From JAEUKA01 sp035328405 (GTDB taxonomy: Bacteria > Myxococcota_A > Polyangia > Palsa-1104 > JAEUJZ01), in NCBI GenBank assembly GCA_035328405.1, contig DAOLIT010000025.1, positions 3,310-67,309 on the forward strand: a stretch of 64,000 bases of DNA, given 5' to 3'. The notes under the pieces were generated by a model, which saw nothing but the letters and a program-made list of their open reading frames with translations, did no database searches and was not told the origin of the DNA. The translations under genes and the position numbers were made by a program. Every line of letters starts with the position of its first letter. Positions within the stretch are counted from its first letter, which is position 1. Shown piece after piece: positions 41,854 to 50,591 of this stretch.

Positions 41854-44628
41854 GTGGCCGATAAGTTCCCTCGACCATTCGGTCGGTACTCGTTGCTCTC
41901 GCCGCTTGCCCAGGGGGGCATGGGTGCGCTTTATCTGGCATGCACCGGAGATCGCGGCATGGAGCGGCTTTGCGTCATCAAGACGGTTTTGCCGCACCTT
42001 GCTGACGCAGAGTACGTGAACCGTTTTCGCGACGAAGCCAAGGTCGTGGTTCGTCTGTCACATGGCAATTTGGTGCCTGTTTTCGACGCGGGCATGGTCG
42101 ATTCCGAGTTGTACCTCGCTATGGATTACATCGATGGAAAAGACCTTCGTGCGGTGTGGAATCGGTGCGCGAAAAAGGGGATCGCGTTTCCCATCGACGT
42201 TGCGGTTTATATCGCGAGGGAACTCGCTCGCGGACTGCACTATGCACACACGTTTGGGAACATCAAACTCGTGCATCGCGACGTTTCTCCGCCGAATGTG
42301 CTGGTCAGTTTCAACGGCGAGGTGAAACTCACGGATTTTGGACTAGCCAGTTCGACGCTGAAGTTGGAAAAAACCGCCGCCGGGATTGTGTACGGCAAGG
42401 TGTCCTACATGTCTCCAGAACAGGCGCGAGGAGAACCGATCGATGGGCGGACAGATATTTACGCGGCTGGCATCATTCTGTGGGAACTGCTGACGGGACG
42501 GCAGCTTTTTCCGACGCACAGCGGTGATCAAAACGAGGTGCTGGAACGGGTTCGGAATCCGCACATCGATACTCCGTCGCTGCGTGCGCCGCGCATCCCT
42601 GCGATGCTTGACCAAATTGTGTTGCGGTCGCTCGCGAAAGTTCCCGAGCAAAGGTATCTGACCGGAGAGCAATTTCGGGCCGATTTGACAGCGTTTTTGG
42701 CTTCAAATCGCGAGTATGTGACGACGGATGCAGAACGGGTTCGGGCTTTCATGGCGGACCTGTTCGACGAAGACATCGAGCGCGAGCGGCAAAAACGGCA
42801 AGAACTGCTCGAGCACGTCCACGAACGCCTGCAAGCAGTGCGAGATCAGGAGCACAAGGAACGAGAAGCCGCAGAGCAAAAAGCGGCACGCCGGGCCGAA
42901 ATCCTCAAGGAAATCGAAAAGCCAAGCACCGACGACAAAGGGAGACTGCGCGAGGGAGAAATTCCAAGCCAGGTTTTGGAAAATCTCTCGGCCTATGAAA
43001 CGGGCAAGATGCTCGGAACCGTGATCGAGCGCTGGAAAATTCTGCGAAAAATTGGCGCGGGCGGAATGGGTCGTGTGTTCGAGGCAGAACACACGGAAAT
43101 CGGACGGAAAGTCGCCATCAAAATCCTTCATCCGGTGTACTCCCGAACCCCAGAATTGGTCGCGCGGTTTCGGATGGAGGCGCGGGCGGCGTCGAAAATC
43201 GGGCATCCGCACATCATCGAAGTGACCGACAGCGGAACGACGGTGGACGGCTCCTTTTACTTTGTGATGGAGCTGCTGGAAGGTCGGGATTTGGCCGAAT
43301 GGTTGAAAAAAGAAAAACGGCTTCCCGTCGCTGATGTCCTGTCGGTTGGATGTCAGGTGGCGCAGGCGTTGTCGGCGGCCCATCAATCGAACATCATCCA
43401 CAGAGACCTCAAGCCGGAAAACATCTTTCTCGTCGAGCGCGAGGGACAAAAAGACTTCGTAAAGGTGCTCGACTTTGGCATCGCGAAGTCGTTGGGGGAT
43501 TCTCAAGAACAGAAGCTGACGACTCCGGGAATGGCGATGGGAACGCCGGAGTACATGGCCCCGGAACAGGCAACGGGGAAAGGGGCCGATGCCCGAGTCG
43601 ATGTGTATTCGCTCGGGGCGATCTTGTACGAAACGCTGTCGGGGAAAGCGCCGATTTCCGGCGAGAACGCGATGGACGTTCTGATCCGCAAAGCGACGGA
43701 AGACCCTGAAAACATCGGTCACAAACGGACAGACATGCCTGCTGACATGGTTTCGTTGGTCATGCGGATGTTGTCTCGGTCTCCCGACGATCGACCGCAG
43801 ACGATGGCTGAGGCTGCGGCGGAAATGCAGCGCATCTTGGCGGCGATTCGGTCGGGCGTTCTTGTGGTTCCGTCGAATCCGCCGGTCGCTCCATCTTCGA
43901 CCGACCTGTCAACGGTTGGAAGCCCCAAGCGCCGGCATCTTGTTTTGGGTTCCGTAGGTCTTGCGGGAGGGTTGGTTGGATTGACTGCGGCGCTCTACTG
44001 GGTTTTTACAGCGCCCCCACCGAAGGTCACACTCGATGCGGGGCAAAGCGTGGTTGCAAAACCGCTGTCTCTCGATTCGGCTGCCCCCGTTCCGGTCCCG
44101 AGGCCGCGAGATGCAGGTACCGATGCAGGTCGTCCCCACGTTGCGGCAAATCCGCCGGGTAAAAACAATCCGTCGGGCAAAAACAACCCGCCGGGCAAAA
44201 AAGATCGCGAAGACGGCGATGCTGGAAAAAAGAAACCGAATCCGGGGTTGCTCACCACATCGATCGAATACGAGACGGCAGTTGGAAAGCTCAACGACGG
44301 GCGCGTGGCGATTGATCGCGGCCAATATGGTGTCGCGTTCGATTTCTGCTACGCCGCCAGCGGCAATGCTCAGGCGAGGGGTCAAGCGTTGGCGTGTCTG
44401 GGAGAAGCCGACTTTGGTCGCAGTCGTTTCGACGATGCGATCAAGTGGGGAAAATTGGCAATCAAACATAAGGCAGCGACGACAGAAGTCCTCTTGTTGC
44501 TGGGCAAGTCTTACGCCCGACAGAAGCACTGCAAAGAGGCGCGGATGTTCTTTCGCAAAGTGCTAGATCGCAACAGCGATCACCCCGAAGCGCTACGCGG
44601 CTTGGATGTTTGCAAAGAGAAAGAATAG
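41854..44628 (+). CDS. Tandem Ser/Thr protein kinase with membrane helix and TPR-like tail
   Basis: A 924-residue PknB-type protein with two kinase domains. Kinase 1 (about 10-285): AQGGMGALY, Lys43, HRDVSPPN (Asp143), DFG (161), SPE. A charged coiled-coil linker (about 310-365) follows. Kinase 2 (about 395-665): GAGGMGRVFEAEH, Lys423, HRDLKPEN (Asp518), DFG (540), APE. All catalytic residues are present in both. One membrane helix near 694-718 and a Pro/Gly/Lys linker lead to an outside TPR-like region (about 780-920, YGVAFDFCYAASGNAQARGQAL). GTG 41854 follows GAGGG. Both kinases face the cytoplasm; the TPR part would sense or bind outside. Confidence 0.92.
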   Translation: MADKFPRPFGRYSLLSPLAQGGMGALYLACTGDRGMERLCVIKTVLPHLADAEYVNRFRDEAKVVVRLSHGNLVPVFDAGMVDSELYLAMDYIDGKDLRAVWNRCAKKGIAFPIDVAVYIARELARGLHYAHTFGNIKLVHRDVSPPNVLVSFNGEVKLTDFGLASSTLKLEKTAAGIVYGKVSYMSPEQARGEPIDGRTDIYAAGIILWELLTGRQLFPTHSGDQNEVLERVRNPHIDTPSLRAPRIPAMLDQIVLRSLAKVPEQRYLTGEQFRADLTAFLASNREYVTTDAERVRAFMADLFDEDIERERQKRQELLEHVHERLQAVRDQEHKEREAAEQKAARRAEILKEIEKPSTDDKGRLREGEIPSQVLENLSAYETGKMLGTVIERWKILRKIGAGGMGRVFEAEHTEIGRKVAIKILHPVYSRTPELVARFRMEARAASKIGHPHIIEVTDSGTTVDGSFYFVMELLEGRDLAEWLKKEKRLPVADVLSVGCQVAQALSAAHQSNIIHRDLKPENIFLVEREGQKDFVKVLDFGIAKSLGDSQEQKLTTPGMAMGTPEYMAPEQATGKGADARVDVYSLGAILYETLSGKAPISGENAMDVLIRKATEDPENIGHKRTDMPADMVSLVMRMLSRSPDDRPQTMAEAAAEMQRILAAIRSGVLVVPSNPPVAPSSTDLSTVGSPKRRHLVLGSVGLAGGLVGLTAALYWVFTAPPPKVTLDAGQSVVAKPLSLDSAAPVPVPRPRDAGTDAGRPHVAANPPGKNNPSGKNNPPGKKDREDGDAGKKKPNPGLLTTSIEYETAVGKLNDGRVAIDRGQYGVAFDFCYAASGNAQARGQALACLGEADFGRSRFDDAIKWGKLAIKHKAATTEVLLLLGKSYARQKHCKEARMFFRKVLDRNSDHPEALRGLDVCKEKE

Positions 44629-44651
44629 GCCTGCAACCGTTTCTGGTCGTA

Positions 44652-45410
44652 CTAGCTGTCCGCCAGGGCTTCCTCGTTTGGCGCTTCGGCGGTTTCGGCT
44701 TTTTTGGAGGCTGGCTCGGTCTTTTCGGGCATCGGCGCGGCCTTCGAGGTTTCGCGCGCTTGGTCGGCCCGAGCCATGCGCTTCTGTTCCTTGCGAAGCA
44801 GCGGCGCGTAGCGGGCTTTCTCTCCCGGCCCGGAATAGTCCACCCAGAACGCATTTTTCTTTCGCCCCACATCCAGGTGAACAAAACCGGAATTGGGGTA
44901 ATAGCCGACGCCAATGTGGGCGTATGCATTCCTCAAAAAATCTCGCACAGTTTCAATCGGCACGCCGTCCACCTGGAAATCGCACGCGACGCCCTGTTTG
45001 TGCGGACTTTTCGGGTTGCCTTTTTGTCGGGCAATTTTTGGGGCTCGGTATCCAGCTACGATGTGAAGCTTGGCGTTGTGGTAGTGCCGAGCGACTTGGT
45101 AAAGGATGTTGACCAGCCGTTCGCTCATCGCGTGGCGACGACCGGTGTGGTGGCAGCGCAGAAAGGACGACACTGCCTGCATTTGTTTTCTGCCAAAACC
45201 TCCGTTGGCAACAGGTCGCAGGAGCAAAGTCTGGTGTGTGGAAACGTGTTCCAACTCGATCGCCGGAGGCGGCGCGGGTTTGCTCTTCTTTGAAGCAGAT
45301 TTGTGGGGACGCCCCGTCGCTCCCGGCTTGGCGGTCGCTTCCTGACAAAGGCTTGCCGCGAAAAACGCGCACAGCACAAAGCGCAGCAGACGGTTCGACC
45401 CAGGCCTCAT
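44652..45410 (-). CDS. Exported DUF882/YcbK-type peptidase-like protein
   Basis: A 252-residue periplasmic protein of the DUF882 family, related to M15 zinc peptidases acting on peptidoglycan. Signal peptide MRPGSNRLLRFVLCAFFAASLC is followed by a Lys/Ser/Pro linker. The domain shows LNILYQVARHYHN-like helix (VNILYQVARHYH), LHIVAGYRAP, SPHKQGVACDFQVDGV with zinc-type His and Asp, and GFVHLDVGRKKNAFW with the last His. The C-terminus is a long Glu/Lys/Ala tail. ATG 45410 begins the signal peptide; no SD is visible. It converges on the kinase gene. Confidence 0.88.
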   Translation of the reverse strand: MRPGSNRLLRFVLCAFFAASLCQEATAKPGATGRPHKSASKKSKPAPPPAIELEHVSTHQTLLLRPVANGGFGRKQMQAVSSFLRCHHTGRRHAMSERLVNILYQVARHYHNAKLHIVAGYRAPKIARQKGNPKSPHKQGVACDFQVDGVPIETVRDFLRNAYAHIGVGYYPNSGFVHLDVGRKKNAFWVDYSGPGEKARYAPLLRKEQKRMARADQARETSKAAPMPEKTEPASKKAETAEAPNEEALADS

Positions 45411-45694
45411 GTTTTTGGGCGTAGCAGACGCGGATTCAGTCGGCAAGTTCTTTTCTGATCGTTGTGTGTCCGCCCTGGGCGAATGCACAATCCATTCTCA
45501 GGGAGAGGGCACGCCGAAAGGAGCAGCGTAGCCGGTTGTTCACATTTGTGGCGGTGAGTGGACGGCTAGAATATTCACGCGGCCCGGTAGATTGTTGTTT
45601 TTCTCGACGGAAAGAAGGGTTCTTTCCCGAGCAGCTTTGGGGCTTGTTTGCCTTGGTCCAAGACTCGCTTTGTTGTGCGGGCAGGAGGAATGCG
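45411..45694. other. Divergent intergenic region
   Basis: Between the DUF882 gene (minus) and the secreted repeat protein (plus). The plus gene's frame is open through it but has no plausible earlier start. GCAGGAGGA lies at the right edge. No clear promoter pair. Confidence 0.5.
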
Positions 45695-46633
45695 ATGAAG
45701 ACCCTACTTTCCACCCTCGGTTCTCTGTTGGTTTCGCTGTCGCTGTCTGGTTCGGCCCATGCTCAGACGCTCGATCCGTCGCAGGACCCATCGGCCCAGT
45801 GGCAAGACCCACAGGGACAAGAAATGTACCAAGCACCGGACCCCAGCGATCCGAACTATCAGGCTGGTGCGTATCCCAACCAAGTGCAATCGTTCGGTTT
45901 CTTCGGCCCGCACCCGATCGCGCACGACCAGGGCGGCGGTTTCTGCAACCACCAAGGTGCGCACGAGCATCCCTATCCCGTGTTCGACCAAAACATCTTC
46001 CGCATGTCGAACGGATACGCTTACTTCATCGGAGACGTGGGCGATTTCGGTTACAGCCAAACGGGTTATCAGTACGTCGCCGAACATCCCATCGGACACA
46101 CCCACGGAGGCGGATATTGCTTCATCAGTTGGCCACATCGGCACTGGTTTGCTCCCGTCGGCGTAAACTTCGCGTGGAGCAACGCGGGCTATGTCTACAA
46201 CGGTCCGTGGGCTTCGGATTACTACACGCTGCGGCCTCGGTATGTCACGTATTACAATGATTATTACCGACGGTGGTACTTGGGAGGCAGGTACTACTCG
46301 CTGCGACCGCACCATACACACATCGGTTGGGGCTGGCATCGCCCAGTATATCGACCTCACTACGGCCATCCTGGCTACCATCGTCCCGGCCATCCCGGCC
46401 CGGTGTATCGTCCCGGCCCGGTGTATCGTCCCGGCCCGGTGTATCGTCCCGCGCCCGTGGTTCGACCTGCGCCCGTGTATCGTCCCGGCCCAGTGTATCA
46501 TCCCGCGCCCGTGGTTCGACCTGCGCCCGTGTATCGTCCCGGCCCAGTGTATCATCCCGCGCCCGTGGTTCGACCCGCTCCCGTTTATCGTCCCGCGCCT
46601 GGTCCGGTTCATCGCGGACACGGTTGGCGATAA
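45695..46633 (+). CDS. Secreted His/Tyr/Pro-rich repeat protein
   Basis: A 312-residue exported protein, signal peptide ending SAHAQ (residue 24). The middle has a duplicated motif, HPIAHDQGGGFC (73-84) and HPIGHTHGGGYC (131-142), each followed by His-rich segments (GAHEHPYP, SWPHRHWFAP), which could bind metal. After a Tyr/Arg-rich stretch come 11 hexapeptides of the form V(Y/V)(R/H)P(G/A)P at 237-302, likely a stiff polyproline-like rod, then PVHRGHGWR. ATG 45695 follows GCAGGAGGA. No family is recognised; a surface or matrix protein seems likely. Confidence 0.8.
   Translation: MKTLLSTLGSLLVSLSLSGSAHAQTLDPSQDPSAQWQDPQGQEMYQAPDPSDPNYQAGAYPNQVQSFGFFGPHPIAHDQGGGFCNHQGAHEHPYPVFDQNIFRMSNGYAYFIGDVGDFGYSQTGYQYVAEHPIGHTHGGGYCFISWPHRHWFAPVGVNFAWSNAGYVYNGPWASDYYTLRPRYVTYYNDYYRRWYLGGRYYSLRPHHTHIGWGWHRPVYRPHYGHPGYHRPGHPGPVYRPGPVYRPGPVYRPAPVVRPAPVYRPGPVYHPAPVVRPAPVYRPGPVYHPAPVVRPAPVYRPAPGPVHRGHGWR
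46403..46600 (+). repeat. Coding 18-bp repeats with a 54-bp higher-order unit
   Basis: Eleven in-frame 18-bp copies. The last nine group into a VYRPGP-VYHPAP-VVRPAP order that recurs almost identically every 54 bases, a sign of recent duplication. Confidence 0.95.
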
Positions 46634-46694
46634 CGTCTTCCCCCTATTCCCCCATTGATGTGAGCCCGCTTTTGCGATGGAGTGAGGCTCACTC

Positions 46695-47774
46695 ATGCGC
46701 ATGTATTCGTCTTCGCAGGTTTGTCGCATCCATGTCGAGCTGACGACGCGTTGTAACGCTGCCTGTCCCATGTGTCCCCGCATGCGTTCGGGCGGTCTCC
46801 CGAATCCGAATCTCCCCCTGACCGAGTTGACGCTGGCCGATTTTTCCGTTCTGTTTCCGCCCACCCTTTTGCGATCGATGCGGCAATTTCTGTTTTGCGG
46901 CAACTATGGCGATGCCCTGACCGCGCGAGATTTGTTGCCGATTTTGGAATACCTCAAGACAGAACAGCCCGGTTTGCGCATCAAGCTCGTCACCAACGGA
47001 TCTGGCCGCGACAAAGCGTTTTGGACACGCCTCGCTCGGCTGGTCACGATGGTCCGGTTCAGCATCGACGGTCTTGAGGACACCAACGCGATTTATCGCC
47101 GTCGCACAAACTGGAACCGCATTTTGCAAAGTGTCCGCACGTACTGCGAAGCCGGAGGCTGCGCCGAATGGGATTTTCTGGTGTTTCGCCACAACGAGCA
47201 CCAAATCGAGCAAGCGCAAAAACTGGCGGCGTCCTTGGGTGTCGCAGTCTTCCATGTCAAAAAGTCGCAGCGCTTTCTCGTCGAGGGTAGACCGCAGAAC
47301 CGCTTTCCGGTTCTTCTGCCAGATGGCCGCGTCGATTGCTTCCTGGAAATGCCCGGAGGCTCGGAACACACCAACAAGAGCTTCTTGGATTTTTCTAGGC
47401 TCGGCGAACGGGGCCAGACGTACGACGCCTACCTTCACACCACCACCATCGCATGCAAAGCCGTGCGCGACCAGCAGGTCTACGTGAGCGCCACCGGCCA
47501 TATGTTCCCCTGTTGCTGGCTGGGTCAGATCTACGAATCGTGGCCATCACCAATGGCGGAGGAAATCCTCGCGCGTCTTGCAGAGTTGCCAGGTGGCTTG
47601 TCGGATTTGGACCTTCGCCAGCACAGTTTTGCCGAAATCATCGACGGGCCGTTTTTTCAGCATTGGGTCGGCGGCGGTTTTGCCCCAAGCAGTCCGTTGC
47701 GTTTGTCGGCTTGCGCTCGAATGTGTGGAGAGATCGACAGCCACAGTCGCCAGTGGGAACGCGCACCGTCATAA
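46695..47774 (+). CDS. Radical SAM protein with SPASM-like C-terminal cysteines
   Basis: A 359-residue radical SAM enzyme. The N-terminus has ELTTRCNAACPMCPR with the CX3CX2C cluster (Cys20, 24, 27), then NYGDALTARDL for SAM binding and LVTNGSG, VRFSIDGLEDTN. The C-terminal third has extra Cys (IACKAVR, MFPCCWLG, CARMCGEI), suggesting a SPASM-type auxiliary cluster as in peptide- or protein-modifying members. No recognisable precursor-peptide gene is adjacent; the repeat protein at 45695, 61 bases upstream, is the nearest candidate. ATG 46695 has a weak SD. Substrate unknown. Confidence 0.88.
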   Translation: MRMYSSSQVCRIHVELTTRCNAACPMCPRMRSGGLPNPNLPLTELTLADFSVLFPPTLLRSMRQFLFCGNYGDALTARDLLPILEYLKTEQPGLRIKLVTNGSGRDKAFWTRLARLVTMVRFSIDGLEDTNAIYRRRTNWNRILQSVRTYCEAGGCAEWDFLVFRHNEHQIEQAQKLAASLGVAVFHVKKSQRFLVEGRPQNRFPVLLPDGRVDCFLEMPGGSEHTNKSFLDFSRLGERGQTYDAYLHTTTIACKAVRDQQVYVSATGHMFPCCWLGQIYESWPSPMAEEILARLAELPGGLSDLDLRQHSFAEIIDGPFFQHWVGGGFAPSSPLRLSACARMCGEIDSHSRQWERAPS

Positions 47775-47850
47775 CCCTGTGTGTGCCAAAGTGAGGGTTT
47801 TCGGTTGCAAGTTTTCCCAAACTCGGCGGTTTTCCTGTAGAAGTGGGCAC

Positions 47851-48423
47851 ATGCAACACACCACACTGCCGAAATTGCGGCGCTGGGAAGTTTGGGAACG
47901 CGCGGACGGAAGCCGGTATTTGACGTTCGGACAAAAGCAACATCCAGCGGAACACGAGACGCTGGTGCAGACCTTTCTGGCTGCGGATTGGTTGAGCGCC
48001 GAACGCGAGGCGTTTGGTCATGAACCCGAACTCGATGCAGGCGTGCAGCCGCTTTTGGAGGTCATTTCGCTGTTTCCGGGAGTGCTCACCATGGCTGCTT
48101 GCGAGGGTCATCCCGAACGAGGCGATGATTGCGCGGTGTTGGGGCTTTCGTTTGACGATTTGGGCGCGCTGCGCGGTTTTCTGGGCGCACTTCAAACCGT
48201 CGCGCACAAAAATCCTGATCTCCGTTGGGATTTGCGTCTCGAGGAACAGCGCATGGCTGAACTTCCCGACGACGCGCTCGCGCTGGAGTGGATGGTCTTT
48301 GATGAAAACGGGGTGCCTTCTGCTGAACTTCTGCGCGGGTTGGCCCACACGCTGCTCGCTGCGTCAGGCGTTGCAGAGATCACAGCCATTCCCACACCGC
48401 ATCGGTCCACGTTGTCGAATTAG
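47851..48423 (+). CDS. Protein of unknown function
   Basis: A 190-residue soluble protein. It starts LPKLRRWEVWERADGSRYLTFG, has a central LTMAACEGHPERGDDCAVLGLSFDD with Cys and His that might bind metal, and ends ITAIPTPHRSTLSN. ATG 47851 has only AAGTGGG upstream. It lies 76 bases after the radical SAM gene on the same strand and may be cotranscribed. I do not recognise the family. Confidence 0.7.
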   Translation: MQHTTLPKLRRWEVWERADGSRYLTFGQKQHPAEHETLVQTFLAADWLSAEREAFGHEPELDAGVQPLLEVISLFPGVLTMAACEGHPERGDDCAVLGLSFDDLGALRGFLGALQTVAHKNPDLRWDLRLEEQRMAELPDDALALEWMVFDENGVPSAELLRGLAHTLLAASGVAEITAIPTPHRSTLSN

Positions 48424-48460
48424 AAGACCGCCGGAATTTTGTGCGAAGGGAAAACTCTGA

Positions 48461-49201
48461 TCAGGTCTGTTTGTCTTCTGCGCGGCCTCGTACATCGGGG
48501 TTGTCCGTCGAGGACGGAAGCAGCCATAGATAGAAGAAACCCGCCGCCGCTCCTCCCAAAAGGGGTGCGACCCAGAACACCCAAAGTTGCGCAAGCGCCC
48601 AACCCTGCACAAACAAAGCCGTTCCTGTGCTGCGGGCTGGATTCACGGACAAATTCGTGATCGGAATCCCAATCAAGTGAATCAGTGTCAGGCCCAAACC
48701 GATCGCGATGGGTGCAAAACCCGACGGTGCGCGACCATCTGTCGAACCCAAAATGATGATCAAAAACATGAACGTCAGGAACGTTTCTGCCACCAGTGCA
48801 GAGACCAAGGAATAGCCTCCGGGAGAATGCGCTCCGTAACCGTTGGAAGCAAAACCCTGGGCCAAAGAGAAATCCGCTTTCCCAGATGCGATCGCGTACA
48901 GAATCGCGGCACCTATCGCACCCCCGATCACCTGACTGACGATGTAGGGGGCCGCTTCTTTTGCGGGAAATCGGCCTCCGGTCACAAGGCCCAGCGTCAC
49001 AGCCGGATTCAGGTGGCAACCTGAGATGTGTCCGACGGCATATGCCATCGTAAGGACTGTCAATCCAAACGCCAGCGACACACCCAGGAGACCAATTCCT
49101 ACTTGTGGAAAGGCTGCGGCAAACACGGCAGCCCCACAGCCGCCAAAAACCAACCAACACGTACCCAGAAGCTCGGCGATCATTCGTTTCGATAGCGACA
49201 T
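48461..49201 (-). CDS. aqpZ: Aquaporin Z-type water channel
   Basis: Inner-membrane water channel, 246 residues, six helices plus two half helices. Both NPA boxes are present, GCHLNPAVT (near 65) and SVNPARSTG (near 188). LGTCWLVFGGCGAAVFAAAFP and FLTFMFLIIILGSTDG match AqpZ of E. coli, and the narrow aromatic/Arg filter residues of water-selective members appear to be kept. ATG 49201 is preferred over an in-frame TTG 6 bases upstream because AAGGGGGGA is correctly spaced from it. A charged tail (SSTDNPDVRGRAEDKQT) ends the protein. It diverges from the thiolase gene. Confidence 0.95.
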   Translation of the reverse strand: MSLSKRMIAELLGTCWLVFGGCGAAVFAAAFPQVGIGLLGVSLAFGLTVLTMAYAVGHISGCHLNPAVTLGLVTGGRFPAKEAAPYIVSQVIGGAIGAAILYAIASGKADFSLAQGFASNGYGAHSPGGYSLVSALVAETFLTFMFLIIILGSTDGRAPSGFAPIAIGLGLTLIHLIGIPITNLSVNPARSTGTALFVQGWALAQLWVFWVAPLLGGAAAGFFYLWLLPSSTDNPDVRGRAEDKQT

Positions 49202-49376
49202 CGACAAATCCCCCCTTGTGAGGGTCCATCTTCGCAGGAATGAGCTGGTTCTGTCACCTCAGAGTCGGACGATCTTTCAACCAGAGAGCGAAGAAAAACA
49301 AAGGGTGTGACAGCCGTCTTGTCGGAAAGCGGGGCTTTGTGGCAAGGTCGCTTGACCATCCAAAAGGAGTCTCTCC

Positions 49377-50585
49377 GTGACAAATTCCGCGACCGGTTCG
49401 GCCATGGGCCGTGAAGTGGTGATCGTTTCTGCTGCTCGCACACCTCTCGGTGGGTTTGCGGGCGACCTTGCGCAAGTCTCTGCTCCAGAACTTGGGGCTA
49501 TCGCGATCAAAGCTGCACTCTCTCGGGCGCAAGTGAATCCCGCCGACGTGGGCGAGGTCACAATGGGTTGCGTGCTGCAAGCTGGAATCGGGCAAGCCCC
49601 GGCGCGGCAGGCGGCCATCAAAGCAGGTTTGCCGCACAGCGTCCCGTGCCAAACGATCAACAAGGTGTGCGGGTCGGGGCTCAAGGCGGTTGTGCTGGCG
49701 GCACAGTCGATTGCGCTGGGCGAAGTGGACATCGCGGTCGCGGGCGGCATGGAATCCATGAGCAACGTCCCGTATTACCTGCTGACGGCGCGGACGGGTT
49801 TTCGGATGGGCCACCAACAAGCCACCGACGGCATGGTATTTGACGGTTTGTGGGACCCCTACAACAACTTTCATATGGGTTCGGCTGCGGAAGTGTGTGC
49901 AAAGGAAAGACAGATTGGACGGCAAAGCCAGGACGCCTACGCAGCGGAATCGTACAGGCGAGCACAAGCGGCCCAGGCGGCGGGTGTGTTCGATGCAGAG
50001 ATCGTTCCGGTCGAAATCGTGCAGAAAAAAGGCCCGGCGAAGATCGTGTCTCGCGATGAAGGGCCCGCACGAGGTTCGGATGCGGCCAAGTTGGCGACGC
50101 TCCGGCCTGCGTTTGAAAAGGACGGCACGGTGACGGCGGGCAATGCCTCGAGCATCAACGATGGCGCGGCTGCCGTCGTGCTGATGTCGGCAGAGGAAGC
50201 GGCTCGGCGGGGTCTTGCGCCGCTCGGTCGGATTCGTTCGTGGGCGCAACACGCACAAGCTCCGGCTTGGTTCACAACGGCCCCGGCCCCGGCCATCGAA
50301 AAAGCCCTCGCGCGAGCAGGTTGGCAAAAAGACGACGTGGATTTTTACGAAATCAACGAAGCGTTTGCGGTGGTGGCGCTCGCGAATCGGGATCTGCTCG
50401 GCATACCCGGCGAAAAAGTGAATCCGTTTGGCGGAGCGATCGCGCTCGGACATCCGATTGGGGCGTCGGGATGTCGGCTGTTGGTCACATTGGCGTACAG
50501 CCTGATGCGGGAAAACAAAGCGCGCGGCGTCGTCTCGCTGTGCATCGGCGGAGGCGAGGGAATCGCGTTGACGCTGGAGCGGTAG
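49377..50585 (+). CDS. Acetyl-CoA C-acyltransferase (thiolase)
   Basis: Thiolase II family enzyme, 402 residues, cytoplasmic; cleaves 3-oxoacyl-CoA or condenses two acetyl-CoA. INKVCGSGLKAVVLA holds the nucleophilic Cys (near residue 97), NEAFAVVAL the His-side Asn-Glu-Ala-Phe motif, GGAIALGHPIGASG the second catalytic His and CIGGGEGIAL the last Cys. The GTG start at 49377 follows AAAAGGAG. An enoyl-CoA hydratase gene follows after 6 bases, so the two form a beta-oxidation-type operon. AtoB-like versus FadA-like use cannot be decided. Confidence 0.95.
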   Translation: MTNSATGSAMGREVVIVSAARTPLGGFAGDLAQVSAPELGAIAIKAALSRAQVNPADVGEVTMGCVLQAGIGQAPARQAAIKAGLPHSVPCQTINKVCGSGLKAVVLAAQSIALGEVDIAVAGGMESMSNVPYYLLTARTGFRMGHQQATDGMVFDGLWDPYNNFHMGSAAEVCAKERQIGRQSQDAYAAESYRRAQAAQAAGVFDAEIVPVEIVQKKGPAKIVSRDEGPARGSDAAKLATLRPAFEKDGTVTAGNASSINDGAAAVVLMSAEEAARRGLAPLGRIRSWAQHAQAPAWFTTAPAPAIEKALARAGWQKDDVDFYEINEAFAVVALANRDLLGIPGEKVNPFGGAIALGHPIGASGCRLLVTLAYSLMRENKARGVVSLCIGGGEGIALTLER

Positions 50586-50591
50586 GACACC

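Noticed and set aside
46403..46600. Possible CRISPR-like repeats
   Set aside because: Repeats are in-frame hexapeptides of a secreted protein with no unique spacers.
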